Shown here piece by piece: positions 6,298-14,486 of a stretch of 18,646 nucleotides of DNA. Origin of the DNA: Ruminococcaceae bacterium UBA5423 (lineage in GTDB: Bacteria; Bacillota; Clostridia; Oscillospirales; Acutalibacteraceae); the NCBI GenBank assembly GCA_002409375.1, contig DHNF01000117.1:13026-31671 (forward strand), written 5' to 3'. How positions within the stretch are numbered: the first letter of the stretch is position 1; every line of letters starts with the position of its first letter. Under the pieces are notes generated by a model. That model saw nothing but the letters and a program-made list of their open reading frames with translations, ran no database searches and was not told where the DNA came from. The translations under genes were made by a program, and so were the position numbers.

Positions 6298-6349
6298 GTG
6301 CAACATGTTGGCCAGTTACCGCTTCGCAATATTTGATTGTGTGGCGGAT

Positions 6350-7780
6350 TTACTCTGCACTCACATTTTCGGTAGTATTAACCGCTGAATTACTTTCAAT
6401 TTGTTTACCTAAAAAATCCGGTATCTGCAATCCCGCCATTTTAAAAGTGTCATTTAGCGGAGGAATGGATTTCATCATACCCGACAAAAAGTTTGCAGTT
6501 GTCGGAGAACCGTCCTTGCCGCCCATGCTGTCCCAAACAGTGACTTTATCGATGTTAAGGTTTTTAACAGCCTCGACCTGGATTTTAACCAGCTCTTCAA
6601 TTTTATCGACAATCATAAGCTGTACTGCGGAATCAGCACTGCCTCCTGCCGCTTTTACAAGATTTGCAAAGCCGTCAGCCTGTTTGTTCAAAATTTCCTG
6701 GATACCGCGCGCCTGCGCTTCCATCTTGGCAAAAATAGCATCGGCTTCACCTCGTGCACGACGGCGTGTTTGCTCTGCCTCGGCCTCTGCTTCAAGCTCT
6801 TTACGCTCTTTTTCAATCTTTGCCTTTACTATAACATCTGCCTGCTGAGTTGCAAGCTCGCGGTTTGCACGGGCCTGTTCAGCGAGCTGCTGAGCCTCGT
6901 ATGCCTCTTCCTTAGCTTTTGCCTCGGCTTTCTTTTCGGCAATTACAGCACGCCGCTGCGCTTCAGCTTCCGCTTCGCGCCGTGTTGCGTCGGACTTGGC
7001 TATATTTGCTTTGGCATTATTTTCGCCGTCAACGGCTTGGGCATTTGCCGCTGCAACCGATACGCGCTCGTCGCGAACCGCGTTTGCCTCGCCAATTGAG
7101 CCTTCGCGGTTGCGTTCGGCTACACTGATACGTGCTTCGTTAATGGCTTTGGCAGCTGCTTCCTTACCTAGCGCTTCTATGTATCCCGATTCGTCACTAA
7201 TGTCAGTAACGTTCACATTGATAAGGCGTAACCCTATTTTTTTAAGCTCACCCTCGACGCAAGCAGAAACGGCATCGAGAAATTTATCACGGTCGGTATT
7301 AATTTCCTCTATTTGCATAGTCGCAATAATTAAACGCATTTGACCGAATATAATGTCTTTGGCAAGCTCCTGAATCTCCTGAAGTCGAAGACCGAGCAGT
7401 CGTTCTGCCGCATTTTGCATAATGCCCGGCTCGGTGGAAATGCCGACAGTGAAACGGGAAGGCACATCAATACGTATGTTCTGTCTTGACAACGCGCTTT
7501 CTAAATCCACACTTAATGAAATCGGTGTCAGATCAAGGTATTCGTAAGCCTGAATAACAGGGATTATAAATGCAGCGCCACCGTGTATGCAACGTGCCGA
7601 GCGCGCTGTGCCGTCCTTATTCTGTCCCACCTTACCGTAAATGACCATAATTTTGTCTGATGGACAGCGCCTAAACCTTGAAAACAACACCAAAACCAAA
7701 CTGAACAGAAGGACTATGCCGACAACTGCACCAAGCAGTGCGGATGGGGGAATTGCTGCTGCTAAAATAGGATAATTCAT
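6350..7780 (-). CDS. floT: Flotillin-like membrane scaffold protein (SPFH family)
   Basis: Flotillins organise ordered membrane patches and affect membrane fluidity, signalling and wall synthesis. The 476-residue protein has an N-terminal hydrophobic segment (about 12-34) and a CPSDKIMVIYGKVG start of the SPFH/PHB domain (about 39-200). A long Ala/Glu/Lys/Arg-rich coiled coil with EA repeats (about 205-365) and a C-terminal region with VDKIEELVKIQVEAVKNLNIDKVTVWD (391-417) follow, typical of FloT/YuaG. The ATG at 7780 is chosen over the in-frame GTG at 7789, because the GTG overlaps the AAAGGAG ribosome binding site (7789-7795) while the ATG is 8 nt downstream. The ATG overlaps the stop of the NfeD gene (TAATG), implying translational coupling, as in the yuaF-floT pair of Bacillus. 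Its length is close to that of Bacillus FloT. Confidence 0.92.
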   Translation of the reverse strand: MNYPILAAAIPPSALLGAVVGIVLLFSLVLVLFSRFRRCPSDKIMVIYGKVGQNKDGTARSARCIHGGAAFIIPVIQAYEYLDLTPISLSVDLESALSRQNIRIDVPSRFTVGISTEPGIMQNAAERLLGLRLQEIQELAKDIIFGQMRLIIATMQIEEINTDRDKFLDAVSACVEGELKKIGLRLINVNVTDISDESGYIEALGKEAAAKAINEARISVAERNREGSIGEANAVRDERVSVAAANAQAVDGENNAKANIAKSDATRREAEAEAQRRAVIAEKKAEAKAKEEAYEAQQLAEQARANRELATQQADVIVKAKIEKERKELEAEAEAEQTRRRARGEADAIFAKMEAQARGIQEILNKQADGFANLVKAAGGSADSAVQLMIVDKIEELVKIQVEAVKNLNIDKVTVWDSMGGKDGSPTTANFLSGMMKSIPPLNDTFKMAGLQIPDFLGKQIESNSAVNTTENVSAE

Positions 7781-8406
7781 TAATTGCACTCCTTTGTAGT
7801 TGTTAATTTTTTTACAGGTGATACTATCAGTGTATTGCTTTGTGTAACAGCCTCAACCTTTATTTGCTCGCCGGTTTTAAGTTCCCGCTCGTTACAAACT
7901 GCATCAAGCTCCATAAAACGCCCTTGGACAATAAGCGTTACCTTGCCGCGTCCGCCGGCAGGTATTCGTACATATACTTCACCGGTCACGCCTACCGCAT
8001 TTTGCAAATCCAGATTACCGCTTTGCTGTAATTTCATTGATGCGCGAAAAATTGCTGCTACTATAACAAGCGCGCCCAATCCGGCAACGATGGATAGCAG
8101 TGACGCTGTTATGGTGCCTGCACCCATATCAAGAGCCGCCACTCCAACCCAGCCGCTTGCCGCTAAAAACGCGACAATGCCGCGAACGGTGAGTATTCGA
8201 AGCCCCTCTCCATGCTCTGCCCCCTGATCTGCAGGCACATCAATATCCGTTTCGACATCAGCTGAAATGTCGCCGTCAGCTTCGTGCGCATCACCAAACC
8301 CGAACATTAACAGCACAGTCTGAATAATCAGTATCACTGTTGATGGTATTGCAAGCATATAAAATATCTGGTGCATAACTGACAGTTCATTCCACCAATC
8401 AATCAT
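7780..8406 (-). CDS. NfeD-like membrane protein (YuaF type), flotillin partner
   Basis: The 208-residue protein has membrane segments near 13-36, 74-93 and 98-121, with an acidic loop between the first two (GDAHEADGDISADVETDIDV). It ends in a C-terminal soluble OB-fold-like NfeD domain (about 136-199: VGVTGEVYVRIPAGGRGKVTLIVQG through GEQIKVEAV..NTLIV). NfeD proteins accompany SPFH proteins across bacteria and are thought to work with them in the membrane. In Bacillus the equivalent YuaF precedes FloT. The start ATG 8406 has AAAGGAGGG about 7 nt upstream. The stop overlaps the flotillin ATG by one base, so the two are co-translated. No protease domain is present, so this is the short NfeD form. 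The upstream neighbour on the same strand is a DUF1836 regulator, 121 nt away. Confidence 0.88.
   Translation of the reverse strand: MIDWWNELSVMHQIFYMLAIPSTVILIIQTVLLMFGFGDAHEADGDISADVETDIDVPADQGAEHGEGLRILTVRGIVAFLAASGWVGVAALDMGAGTITASLLSIVAGLGALVIVAAIFRASMKLQQSGNLDLQNAVGVTGEVYVRIPAGGRGKVTLIVQGRFMELDAVCNERELKTGEQIKVEAVTQSNTLIVSPVKKLTTTKECN
7789..7795 (-). promoter_or_regulatory. Ribosome binding site deciding the flotillin start
   Basis: AAAGGAG (minus) lies inside the end of the NfeD gene. It is 8 nt before ATG 7780 and overlaps the in-frame GTG 7789, which excludes the GTG as the practical start. Confidence 0.7.
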
Positions 8407-8425
8407 AGTTCGCCCTCCTTTCCCT

Positions 8426-8515
8426 CTTTGTTAAACGGCATGCTGAGCGAGCGTTTGATAAAACCGCATATTCTGTGCCCACCCGTGCATTTCACAATCG
8501 GCTACCCTTTGTTAA
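8426..8515. repeat. Short segment bounded by 9-bp direct repeats upstream of the NfeD gene
   Basis: CTTTGTTAA occurs at 8426-8434 and at 8507-8515, enclosing 72 bp of non-coding sequence between the DUF1836 and NfeD genes. The layout is what a small insertion with target-site duplication would leave. However, the repeat is AT-rich, short and could be chance, and no clear terminal inverted repeats are visible in the enclosed sequence. Confidence 0.3.
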
Positions 8516-8527
8516 TTGTATGCAGGA

Positions 8528-9091
8528 CTATGCCGACTCAATGCTATTATAAATGGTTGCCGCTTTTTCCATTAGTCCGGACGCTGCCACGTTCAAAAGC
8601 ATTATACACAGCGCGTCGCCCAGCCGCGTTGATGCATCGGGAACAGGCCCCTCATAATCTTCCAATAATTTTTCGGTCAATTTGCGTATGTAGGAGTAAG
8701 AAATATTATCGCTTTTTTCCATATCAAAGATTGCTTGGCACAGAATGCTGTAAAGACGTGGTTCCGGAATAATGTCGTCGCTGCGATCATCTACGCTGCC
8801 ATTGACATAGCTTAATAGAGCCACTATTTGGTCAAGATGCATTGCGGGACGAAGTAGATTAATAAGCAGTATCCTTGCCACCTGTGTTTCACCATACTTT
8901 TTACCGCTCGGTCTCGGCACCCAGCCTCGCTTAACCCAGTTTTGGATTGTGCTTGCACCAAGACCAGTCATTTCAGCAATCTGTGACAGTAATAACCCCC
9001 CGGGCGAAATAGCAAATATGGGTCGAATTGCCTCAAACGCGTCAGCTTTAAATTGTGGCAACACCGGCAATGTGGTACCCGGCAAATTCAT
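8528..9091 (-). CDS. DUF1836 family helix-turn-helix regulator
   Basis: The 187-residue protein has a MerR-like winged-helix start, 'LLLSQIAEMTGLGASTIQNWVKRGWVPRP' (about 33-61), then 'KKYGETQVARILLINLLRP' (64-82). This is the signature of DUF1836 proteins of Firmicutes, which are presumed DNA-binding. The C-terminal half is helical, with no visible enzymatic motif. The ATG at 9091 has a near-perfect AAAGGAGGT site (9102-9110) with a 10-nt spacing. The gene has a strong promoter at 9148-9176, is the first gene after the leuS terminator, and is followed on the same strand by NfeD, flotillin and DUF975 genes. It may therefore regulate, or be co-transcribed with, that membrane cluster. Its target is not known from the sequence. 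Confidence 0.85.
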   Translation of the reverse strand: MNLPGTTLPVLPQFKADAFEAIRPIFAISPGGLLLSQIAEMTGLGASTIQNWVKRGWVPRPSGKKYGETQVARILLINLLRPAMHLDQIVALLSYVNGSVDDRSDDIIPEPRLYSILCQAIFDMEKSDNISYSYIRKLTEKLLEDYEGPVPDASTRLGDALCIMLLNVAASGLMEKAATIYNSIESA

Positions 9092-9147
9092 AACTGTACA
9101 TACCTCCTTTAATATCGGGTCATATGTTATTCTATGCGTTCATCTGA

Positions 9148-9176
9148 ATTATATCACAGGTTCGTTTGACCGTCAA
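9148..9176 (-). promoter_or_regulatory. Strong sigma-A promoter of the DUF1836-nfeD-floT cluster
   Basis: On the minus strand TTGACG (9176-9171), a 17-nt spacer and TATAAT (9153-9148) form a near-consensus promoter. The leader before ATG 9091 is about 50 nt. The promoter begins 14 nt after the leuS terminator. Confidence 0.88.
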
Positions 9177-9190
9177 CTATTTTTTGGCAT

Positions 9191-9217
9191 AAAAAATCCG
9201 CCAAGACGGCGGATTTT
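9191..9217 (-). terminator. Intrinsic terminator of the smc-leuS run
   Basis: The perfect 10-bp stem AAAATCCGCC/GGCGGATTTT (arms 9217-9208 and 9202-9193, loop 5 nt) lies 15 nt after the leuS stop on the minus strand. It ends in a run of six T (9196-9191). Confidence 0.92.
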
Positions 9218-9232
9218 AAAATAATTCAATTT

Positions 9233-11638
9233 TTATTTAACAACTAAGTTAATAATCTTGCCGGGAATATAAAGCTCTTTCACTATTTTTTTGCCGCTTA
9301 TCGCATGTGCAATTTTTTGGTCTGATTTAGCTGCAGCTATTGCCTCGTTTTTTTGAATATCGGCAGGGAGGGTAATGCGTGAACGCACCTTGCCATTTAT
9401 CTGAATGGCAATTTCAATTGACTGTTCAACGCATTTTGCGGCATCGTACTTAGGCCACTGAGATTCGCAAATACAACCGTCATAACCAGCCATCTCCCAC
9501 AGCTCCTCGGTGATATGAGGTGTGAATGGGTTTAGCAATATAAGCATCACCCTGTATTCCTCGCGCGTAATGCCGCCTAAATCAGTAACCGTGTTGAGCA
9601 AAGCCATAAGCGCGGCAATCGCGGTGTTGTATTTGAGGTTTTCAATATCTTCGCTTACTTTTTTAATTGTTTTGTGAAACGCTGCTTCAGTTTGCGCCCT
9701 CAGTCCGTCACCGGGTATAATATTTTCTGAAAGTGTCCAGACGCGCTCGAGAAAACGACGGCAACCCCGTATGCTTGCACTTGACCAGGGCGCTGCCTTT
9801 TCAAAGTCGCCGATAAACATTTCGTAAAGCCGCAGCGTATCTGCACCGTGCTCCTGAACTATTTCATCCGGGTTGACAACATTGCCCCGGGATTTAGACA
9901 TCTTCTCACCGTTTTCACCCAGTATCATACCGTGACTTGTACGCTTGGCATAGGGTTCGGGCGTTGACACGACATTTATATCATATAAAAATTTATGCCA
10001 GAAACGGCTGTAAAGCAGGTGGAGGGTTGTATGCTCCATTCCCCCGTTGTACCAGTCAACCGGCAGCCAGTAGGAAATTGCCTGTTTTGACGCAAGTTCT
10101 TTGTCATTGTTAGGGTCGGTATATCGCAGAAAATACCACGATGATCCTGCCCATTGCGGCATGGTGTCAGTTTCGCGTTTGGCATCGGCACCGCACTTTG
10201 GACAAGATACATTTACCCAATCGTGTATTGACGCAAGCGGTGACTCGCCGTTTTCTGTGGGCTCAAAGTTTTCAATTCTCGGCAAACGCAGCGGGAGTTG
10301 ATCCTCAGGGATTGGAACAAAACCGCATTTGGGACAATCGATAATCGGTATGGGCTCGCCCCAATAACGCTGGCGTGAAAACACCCAGTCTCTTAATTTA
10401 TAATTGACTTTGCTCTCTCCAATACCCTTTTCGTTAAGCCAATTGGTGATTTTTTCTTTTGCCTCTTCTACACAAAGATCGTTTAAAAATCCGGAATTAA
10501 CCATAATGCCGGTTTCGCAGTCGGTAAATGCCTCAACCTCAATATTGCCACCCTTTACCACCTCAATGATTTCAAGGCCGAATTTTTTTGCAAATTCCCA
10601 GTCGCGGGTGTCATGTCCGGGCACTGCCATTATCGCGCCTGTTCCGTATGAAGCCAATACATAATCAGAAAGGAAAATGGGAATTTCACGCCCGTTAACC
10701 GGGTTTACGGCTCTAACGCCGTCAAGCATAACGCCTGTTTTATCCTTGGCAACCTCGGTGCGTTCAAAATCGGATTTTTTTGCGGCTTCGGCTTGATATA
10801 AGCGCACCTCATCAATGTTTTTTAAATTTTGCGCCCATTTTTCAATAAGCTGATGTTCAGGTGCCATGACCATATATGTGGCGCCAAACAGTGTATCGGG
10901 GCGTGTTGTAAACACCTCAATCGGGTCACCTGCCGTGGTATCAAACCTTACTTGAGCGCCGGTGGAGCGACCTATCCAATGCAGTTGCTGTGCGCGTACC
11001 CTTTCAGGATAATCAACGGTTGATAGATCATCAATTAAACGCTGGGCGTATTCAGTTATTTTTAACATCCACTGGCTTTTTTCTTTTCGGACAACCTCTC
11101 CATTGCAACGCTCACATGCTCCCGACACAACCTCCTCGTTTGCAAGCACGCATTTGCAAGAGCTGCACCAGTTGACAGCCATTTTCTTTTTATAAGCAAG
11201 ACCCCGCTCAAAAAGCTTTAGGAAAATCCATTGTGTCCATTTATAATATGATGGATCAGTTGTGTTAATTTCACGCGTCCAATCAAAAGAAAGCCCAAGA
11301 GATTTAAGCTGGGATTTAAAGCGCGCAATATTGTTTTTGGTGACAATTTCGGGGTGAATATGGTTTTTTATTGCATAGTTTTCGGTAGGCAGTCCGAAAG
11401 CATCCCACCCCATTGGGTAGAGCACATTGTAACCTTGCAGGCGCCGGCAGCGGGCAACTACATCAAGCGCGGTATAGGACCGCGGGTGACCTACATGCAG
11501 CCCCTGCCCCGATGGATAGGGAAACTCTACCAACGCATAAAACTTTGGTTTGTCAGAATTGTTTAAGGCGGCAAAAGTATTTTCGTCTTCCCATATTTTT
11601 TGCCACTTTTTTTCAATTTTGGTCGGGTTATACGTCAT
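9233..11638 (-). CDS. leuS: Leucyl-tRNA synthetase
   Basis: This class I synthetase attaches leucine to tRNA-Leu in the cytoplasm and hydrolyses mischarged products. The 801 residues show the HIGH-type motif HVGH (48-51) within [12 protein letters not shown] and a zinc-type cysteine set around CSSC (158-161) and CERC (175-178). The CP1 editing domain has TTRPDT (244-249) and [19 protein letters not shown] (332-350). A second cysteine cluster (CPKC 435-438, CPKC 479-482) and the KMSKS loop (579-583) follow. The C-terminal anticodon-binding and extension parts (to VVK) are complete, so the protein is full length. ATG 11638 lies 3 nt after the rsfS stop, with only a weak GA-rich ribosome binding site in the end of rsfS. 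This suggests coupled translation. No T-box leader is seen next to it. It is the last gene before the terminator at 9191-9217. Confidence 0.98.
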   Translation of the reverse strand: MTYNPTKIEKKWQKIWEDENTFAALNNSDKPKFYALVEFPYPSGQGLHVGHPRSYTALDVVARCRRLQGYNVLYPMGWDAFGLPTENYAIKNHIHPEIVTKNNIARFKSQLKSLGLSFDWTREINTTDPSYYKWTQWIFLKLFERGLAYKKKMAVNWCSSCKCVLANEEVVSGACERCNGEVVRKEKSQWMLKITEYAQRLIDDLSTVDYPERVRAQQLHWIGRSTGAQVRFDTTAGDPIEVFTTRPDTLFGATYMVMAPEHQLIEKWAQNLKNIDEVRLYQAEAAKKSDFERTEVAKDKTGVMLDGVRAVNPVNGREIPIFLSDYVLASYGTGAIMAVPGHDTRDWEFAKKFGLEIIEVVKGGNIEVEAFTDCETGIMVNSGFLNDLCVEEAKEKITNWLNEKGIGESKVNYKLRDWVFSRQRYWGEPIPIIDCPKCGFVPIPEDQLPLRLPRIENFEPTENGESPLASIHDWVNVSCPKCGADAKRETDTMPQWAGSSWYFLRYTDPNNDKELASKQAISYWLPVDWYNGGMEHTTLHLLYSRFWHKFLYDINVVSTPEPYAKRTSHGMILGENGEKMSKSRGNVVNPDEIVQEHGADTLRLYEMFIGDFEKAAPWSSASIRGCRRFLERVWTLSENIIPGDGLRAQTEAAFHKTIKKVSEDIENLKYNTAIAALMALLNTVTDLGGITREEYRVMLILLNPFTPHITEELWEMAGYDGCICESQWPKYDAAKCVEQSIEIAIQINGKVRSRITLPADIQKNEAIAAAKSDQKIAHAISGKKIVKELYIPGKIINLVVK

Positions 11639-11641
11639 TAC

Positions 11642-12013
11642 TCAATCATCTCTTTCAGTGGAATCTATAAAGTCTGTTAATTCTAACTGCTGCCCGTCCT
11701 TCCACAGGCGTTCCAAATCATAAAACTGGCGGGTTTCTGAATAAAACACGTGTACGATTACGCTGCCATAATCAATCAAAACCCAATTCGCAGACGGATA
11801 TCCTTCTACACGCGACGGCTTTACGCCTTGATCGCCAAGCTCGGTTTCGACATAGTCTGCAAGTGCCTTTACCTGCGTAGAGCTCGAACCCTCTGCAATT
11901 ACAAAATAGTCAGCTATAATAGTCAAATCTCTAATACCGATTATTTTTATATTTGACGCCTTGTGATTGTTAAGTGAGCCAATAATAAGCCTTGCTAAAT
12001 CCTTTGATTCCAT
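11642..12013 (-). CDS. rsfS: Ribosomal silencing factor RsfS
   Basis: RsfS binds ribosomal protein uL14 on the large subunit and blocks subunit joining when nutrients are short. The 123 residues show the family signatures TIIADYFVIAEGSSSTQVKA (31-50), RVEGYPSANWVLIDYGSVIVHVF (68-90) and ETRQFYDLERLW (93-104). The size is normal (about 105-125). ATG 12013 is 21 nt after the LCP gene, with a weak GCGGG-type site in front. The stop is 3 nt before leuS. The order LCP, rsfS, leuS is common in Clostridia and suggests co-transcription. Confidence 0.95.
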   Translation of the reverse strand: MESKDLARLIIGSLNNHKASNIKIIGIRDLTIIADYFVIAEGSSSTQVKALADYVETELGDQGVKPSRVEGYPSANWVLIDYGSVIVHVFYSETRQFYDLERLWKDGQQLELTDFIDSTERDD

Positions 12014-12034
12014 ATAAACCCGCTTTCATTATAA

Positions 12035-13267
12035 TTATTTTTTGGCCGTAGTCGAAGCCGTTTCAGTTGTCGTAGTCACAACGACTCCCGATTGTTCGAC
12101 GGCTATTTCGGACAACACTTGGCGTCGAGTATTCGACACATTACCGCTGCCAAGTTCTTTTGCAATTATCATGTCTTTTGTCAATGCCCCGACATATGGG
12201 CGAAAAGATTGATTTAGCAGTGATAGTAGTGAATCCGGGTGAGGTGCAAAATACGTTTTGCCTCCAACCTTAGCGGAGCGCCCCGGCATTACATATGCCG
12301 TCATCGAAGACGGTGCCAAGCTGTTCATCTCAACTATCAAATCAACCATTTGCGTTCTGTTAAAATCCGAGCGCAGGGGAGTTGAGCCGTTCATAAGAGG
12401 ACCGATATAGCTGTTGGTAAGACTGTTTTTTGATTTGCTTGCAAGACGCTGGAATAAGGCGACAAACACCTTGCGTTGACGCACCAACCTGTCAATATCA
12501 CCGTCAATTCCGCTTTTACGGTTAAGCGCATAATACAGTGCCCCGTCACCATCAAGGGTTTGTATTCCTTTTTTATAATCAATATTATTTACGCTAATTG
12601 CATTTTCTAAATCGACATCGATGCCGCCCAGAAGGTTTATAAGCTTGACAAGCGCCTGTTGGTGGAATAGAAAATACCCGTCGACCGGAAGCCCTAATAA
12701 ATCGTTGAATACATCACATAAATCCTGTGAGGCCGAACCGGGCATTTTCGTTATCGTGGTGCGGCATACAGCAACATGTTTGCCATCCTCTATTTCGGTC
12801 GCTTCCACCTGTCGGCGGCAGGAGGCGCACCAGTCGAGAGGCTTGGGGTTGCCCCAGACATCGGCCACGCGCTTGACTGCCCATTGACCGGTTTCTCCAA
12901 GATATGTGTCCTGTGGCAGCTGTAGTATATTCAAGGTGTTTTGTTTTCTGTCCCAGCACATTATTGATAGCATTTCGGTGGGATCGGTGATTTGCTCTCC
13001 AAGCAGCCCAAGCACATAATAAGATACACTGCCGGCATGTTTCGAGGGCGTTTTGTCATGAGAAGTGAGCTGGACATCCTCAACATTGCCGCGTGGCGAC
13101 ACTATAACACGATATACTTGTATGCCGCCAACAATCAAAAAAGTAAGCATGGACAAGATAACCGTGACAAGAATAAATATTATCACTTTTTGCTTTGTAG
13201 GCATTCGTCTGGTTTTGGCAGACACGGCACGGCCGGAACTACTTTTGCGGCGGCTTTGTTGCGGCAT
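12035..13267 (-). CDS. Divergent LytR-CpsA-Psr (LCP) family protein
   Basis: LCP proteins are membrane-anchored phosphotransferases that attach wall polymers to peptidoglycan. The 410-residue protein has a basic cytoplasmic start, a membrane helix (about 27-50) and an extracellular LCP-like domain (about 80-275). The C-terminal half of the fold is clear: VDGYFLFHQQALVKLINLLGGIDVDL (195-220) and LDGDGALYYALNR (238-250), with GDIDRLVRQRKV (256-267). The N-terminal catalytic region is unusual. The canonical 'LLLGvD...RSDTi' is replaced by VLGLLGEQITDPTEMLSIM (85-103), 'IPRDT' is LPQDT (117-121), and the second Arg of 'aR.R' is lost. It also has an inserted Cys set (C147, C150, C168, C184). The tail is Thr-rich. 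ATG 13267 has an AAGGAG site and overlaps the 3' end of nadD-yqeK by 29 nt. Catalytic activity is doubtful. Confidence 0.8.
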   Translation of the reverse strand: MPQQSRRKSSSGRAVSAKTRRMPTKQKVIIFILVTVILSMLTFLIVGGIQVYRVIVSPRGNVEDVQLTSHDKTPSKHAGSVSYYVLGLLGEQITDPTEMLSIMCWDRKQNTLNILQLPQDTYLGETGQWAVKRVADVWGNPKPLDWCASCRRQVEATEIEDGKHVAVCRTTITKMPGSASQDLCDVFNDLLGLPVDGYFLFHQQALVKLINLLGGIDVDLENAISVNNIDYKKGIQTLDGDGALYYALNRKSGIDGDIDRLVRQRKVFVALFQRLASKSKNSLTNSYIGPLMNGSTPLRSDFNRTQMVDLIVEMNSLAPSSMTAYVMPGRSAKVGGKTYFAPHPDSLLSLLNQSFRPYVGALTKDMIIAKELGSGNVSNTRRQVLSEIAVEQSGVVVTTTTETASTTAKK

Positions 13268-14462
13268 AATTGTCGCTCTCCTTTTGTTTTAAAGCAATTA
13301 TTTCATTATATGCATCAATCGCGTCGGGAAGTATAACCGCAGACTTATTAAGCAACTCGCGAATTGTATATGATAGCGCGTATTCCATGGCGACCTCGCT
13401 TCCGAATTCGGCGCGACGGCGCATTTCATCAATATCGGGATAATCCCTGTCAAGGGATGTAAAATCGGCAATAAATATTGTCTTTTCAAGGGGTGACATG
13501 CCTGCCCGTGCAGTCGTATGATACCGCACTGCATTTATGATATCATCGTCGCCGATTTTAAGGATATTGCGGACAAATTCGGCACCTGCAATCGCGTGCC
13601 AGCAACACGGTGACGCCATCTGAGCGTTATTGAGTATTATACCAAAGTCACTTAGCATTTGCAACAACGCAGCTTTAGGCTCGTCTTTCATTATATCGTG
13701 AAATATTCCGGCGGTATATGCCTTTTTCGGGTCAGCGCCGTACAGCAAAGCTAAATGCTTTGCCTGCTCGGCTACGGCTATCGAGTGGCGAAAACGATAC
13801 GGGGTAAGTCGGCCGCGTATTATTTCTATAAATTGTGCATCTGCATTTTCGGTGCTGTCAATTACATTTTTATAAAGTGAGTTTTCATAAATGTAATCCT
13901 TAACCGCGGTTGGTACAAATCCATCTATGTCTTTGCCTGCGGCTATTAGTCGCCGTATTTTCGTGGATGATATGTCGGTTTTGGGTATATCCTCAATCAT
14001 GCACTTGGCACCGCGTTTTTCAAGCACTGCTGCATATTCCCGAAGTTTTGCACTTTCAATATCGTCACGGGGCGCTGTGCATAGTATTGCCATGCGCGCA
14101 ATGTCGTCAAACCGGTGCCATGTGCCCAGGGTCAAAAACATATCTGCACCCGTGATAAGGTACCACCGAGCGTTAGGATAAAGCTCGGTCAATTTATCAA
14201 GCGTATCTGCCGTAAAGCTTGCGCCTGCCCGCTCAATTTCGATATCTGATACCAAAAACAAAGGATCGCCCTCAACGCTAAGGCGGCACATTTCAAGCCT
14301 GTCTTTGCCCGGTGCCATATCGGCGTACAGCTTGTGCGGCGGCGTAGATGACGGAATCAGCATTACCTTGTCAAGCTTTAGCCGTTTCGCAAATTCGTGA
14401 GACAGCTGCAAATGCCCATAATGTATCGGGTTGAATGCTCCACCGAATACTGCAATTTTCAT
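13239..14462 (-). CDS. nadD-yqeK: Fused nicotinate-nucleotide adenylyltransferase (NadD) and YqeK HD phosphohydrolase
   Basis: Two normally separate enzymes lie in one 407-residue frame. The NadD half (about 1-198) makes deamido-NAD from nicotinate mononucleotide and ATP. It shows GGAFNPIHYGH (7-17), IPSSTPPHK (36-44) and ISSTKIRR (164-171). The YqeK half (about 205-385) is an HD-domain protein; such proteins hydrolyse diadenosine tetraphosphate to ADP. It has H226, the pair H255/D256 in GIFHDI, H289, H315 and D333 as candidate metal or active-site residues. No stop separates the halves, and both have intact motifs. ATG 14462 is preferred, with AGGGA 10 nt upstream; TTG at 14468 is also possible. 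It overlaps the LCP gene by 29 nt and follows yhbY after 24 nt. In Bacillus nadD and yqeK are adjacent but separate genes. Confidence 0.92.
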   Translation of the reverse strand: MKIAVFGGAFNPIHYGHLQLSHEFAKRLKLDKVMLIPSSTPPHKLYADMAPGKDRLEMCRLSVEGDPLFLVSDIEIERAGASFTADTLDKLTELYPNARWYLITGADMFLTLGTWHRFDDIARMAILCTAPRDDIESAKLREYAAVLEKRGAKCMIEDIPKTDISSTKIRRLIAAGKDIDGFVPTAVKDYIYENSLYKNVIDSTENADAQFIEIIRGRLTPYRFRHSIAVAEQAKHLALLYGADPKKAYTAGIFHDIMKDEPKAALLQMLSDFGIILNNAQMASPCCWHAIAGAEFVRNILKIGDDDIINAVRYHTTARAGMSPLEKTIFIADFTSLDRDYPDIDEMRRRAEFGSEVAMEYALSYTIRELLNKSAVILPDAIDAYNEIIALKQKESDNYAATKPPQK

Positions 14463-14486
14463 ATGCAAACATCCCTAAATATTAAT

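Noticed and set aside
6333..7343. Several plus-strand open frames opposite the flotillin gene
   Set aside because: They are Cys/Leu/Ser-rich shadows of the Ala/Glu/Lys/Arg coiled-coil codons. They show no ribosome binding site and no recognisable domain.
9092..9232. Riboswitch or T-box between leuS and the DUF1836 gene
   Set aside because: The gap is fully explained by the leuS terminator and a consensus promoter. No T-box or aptamer motif was seen.
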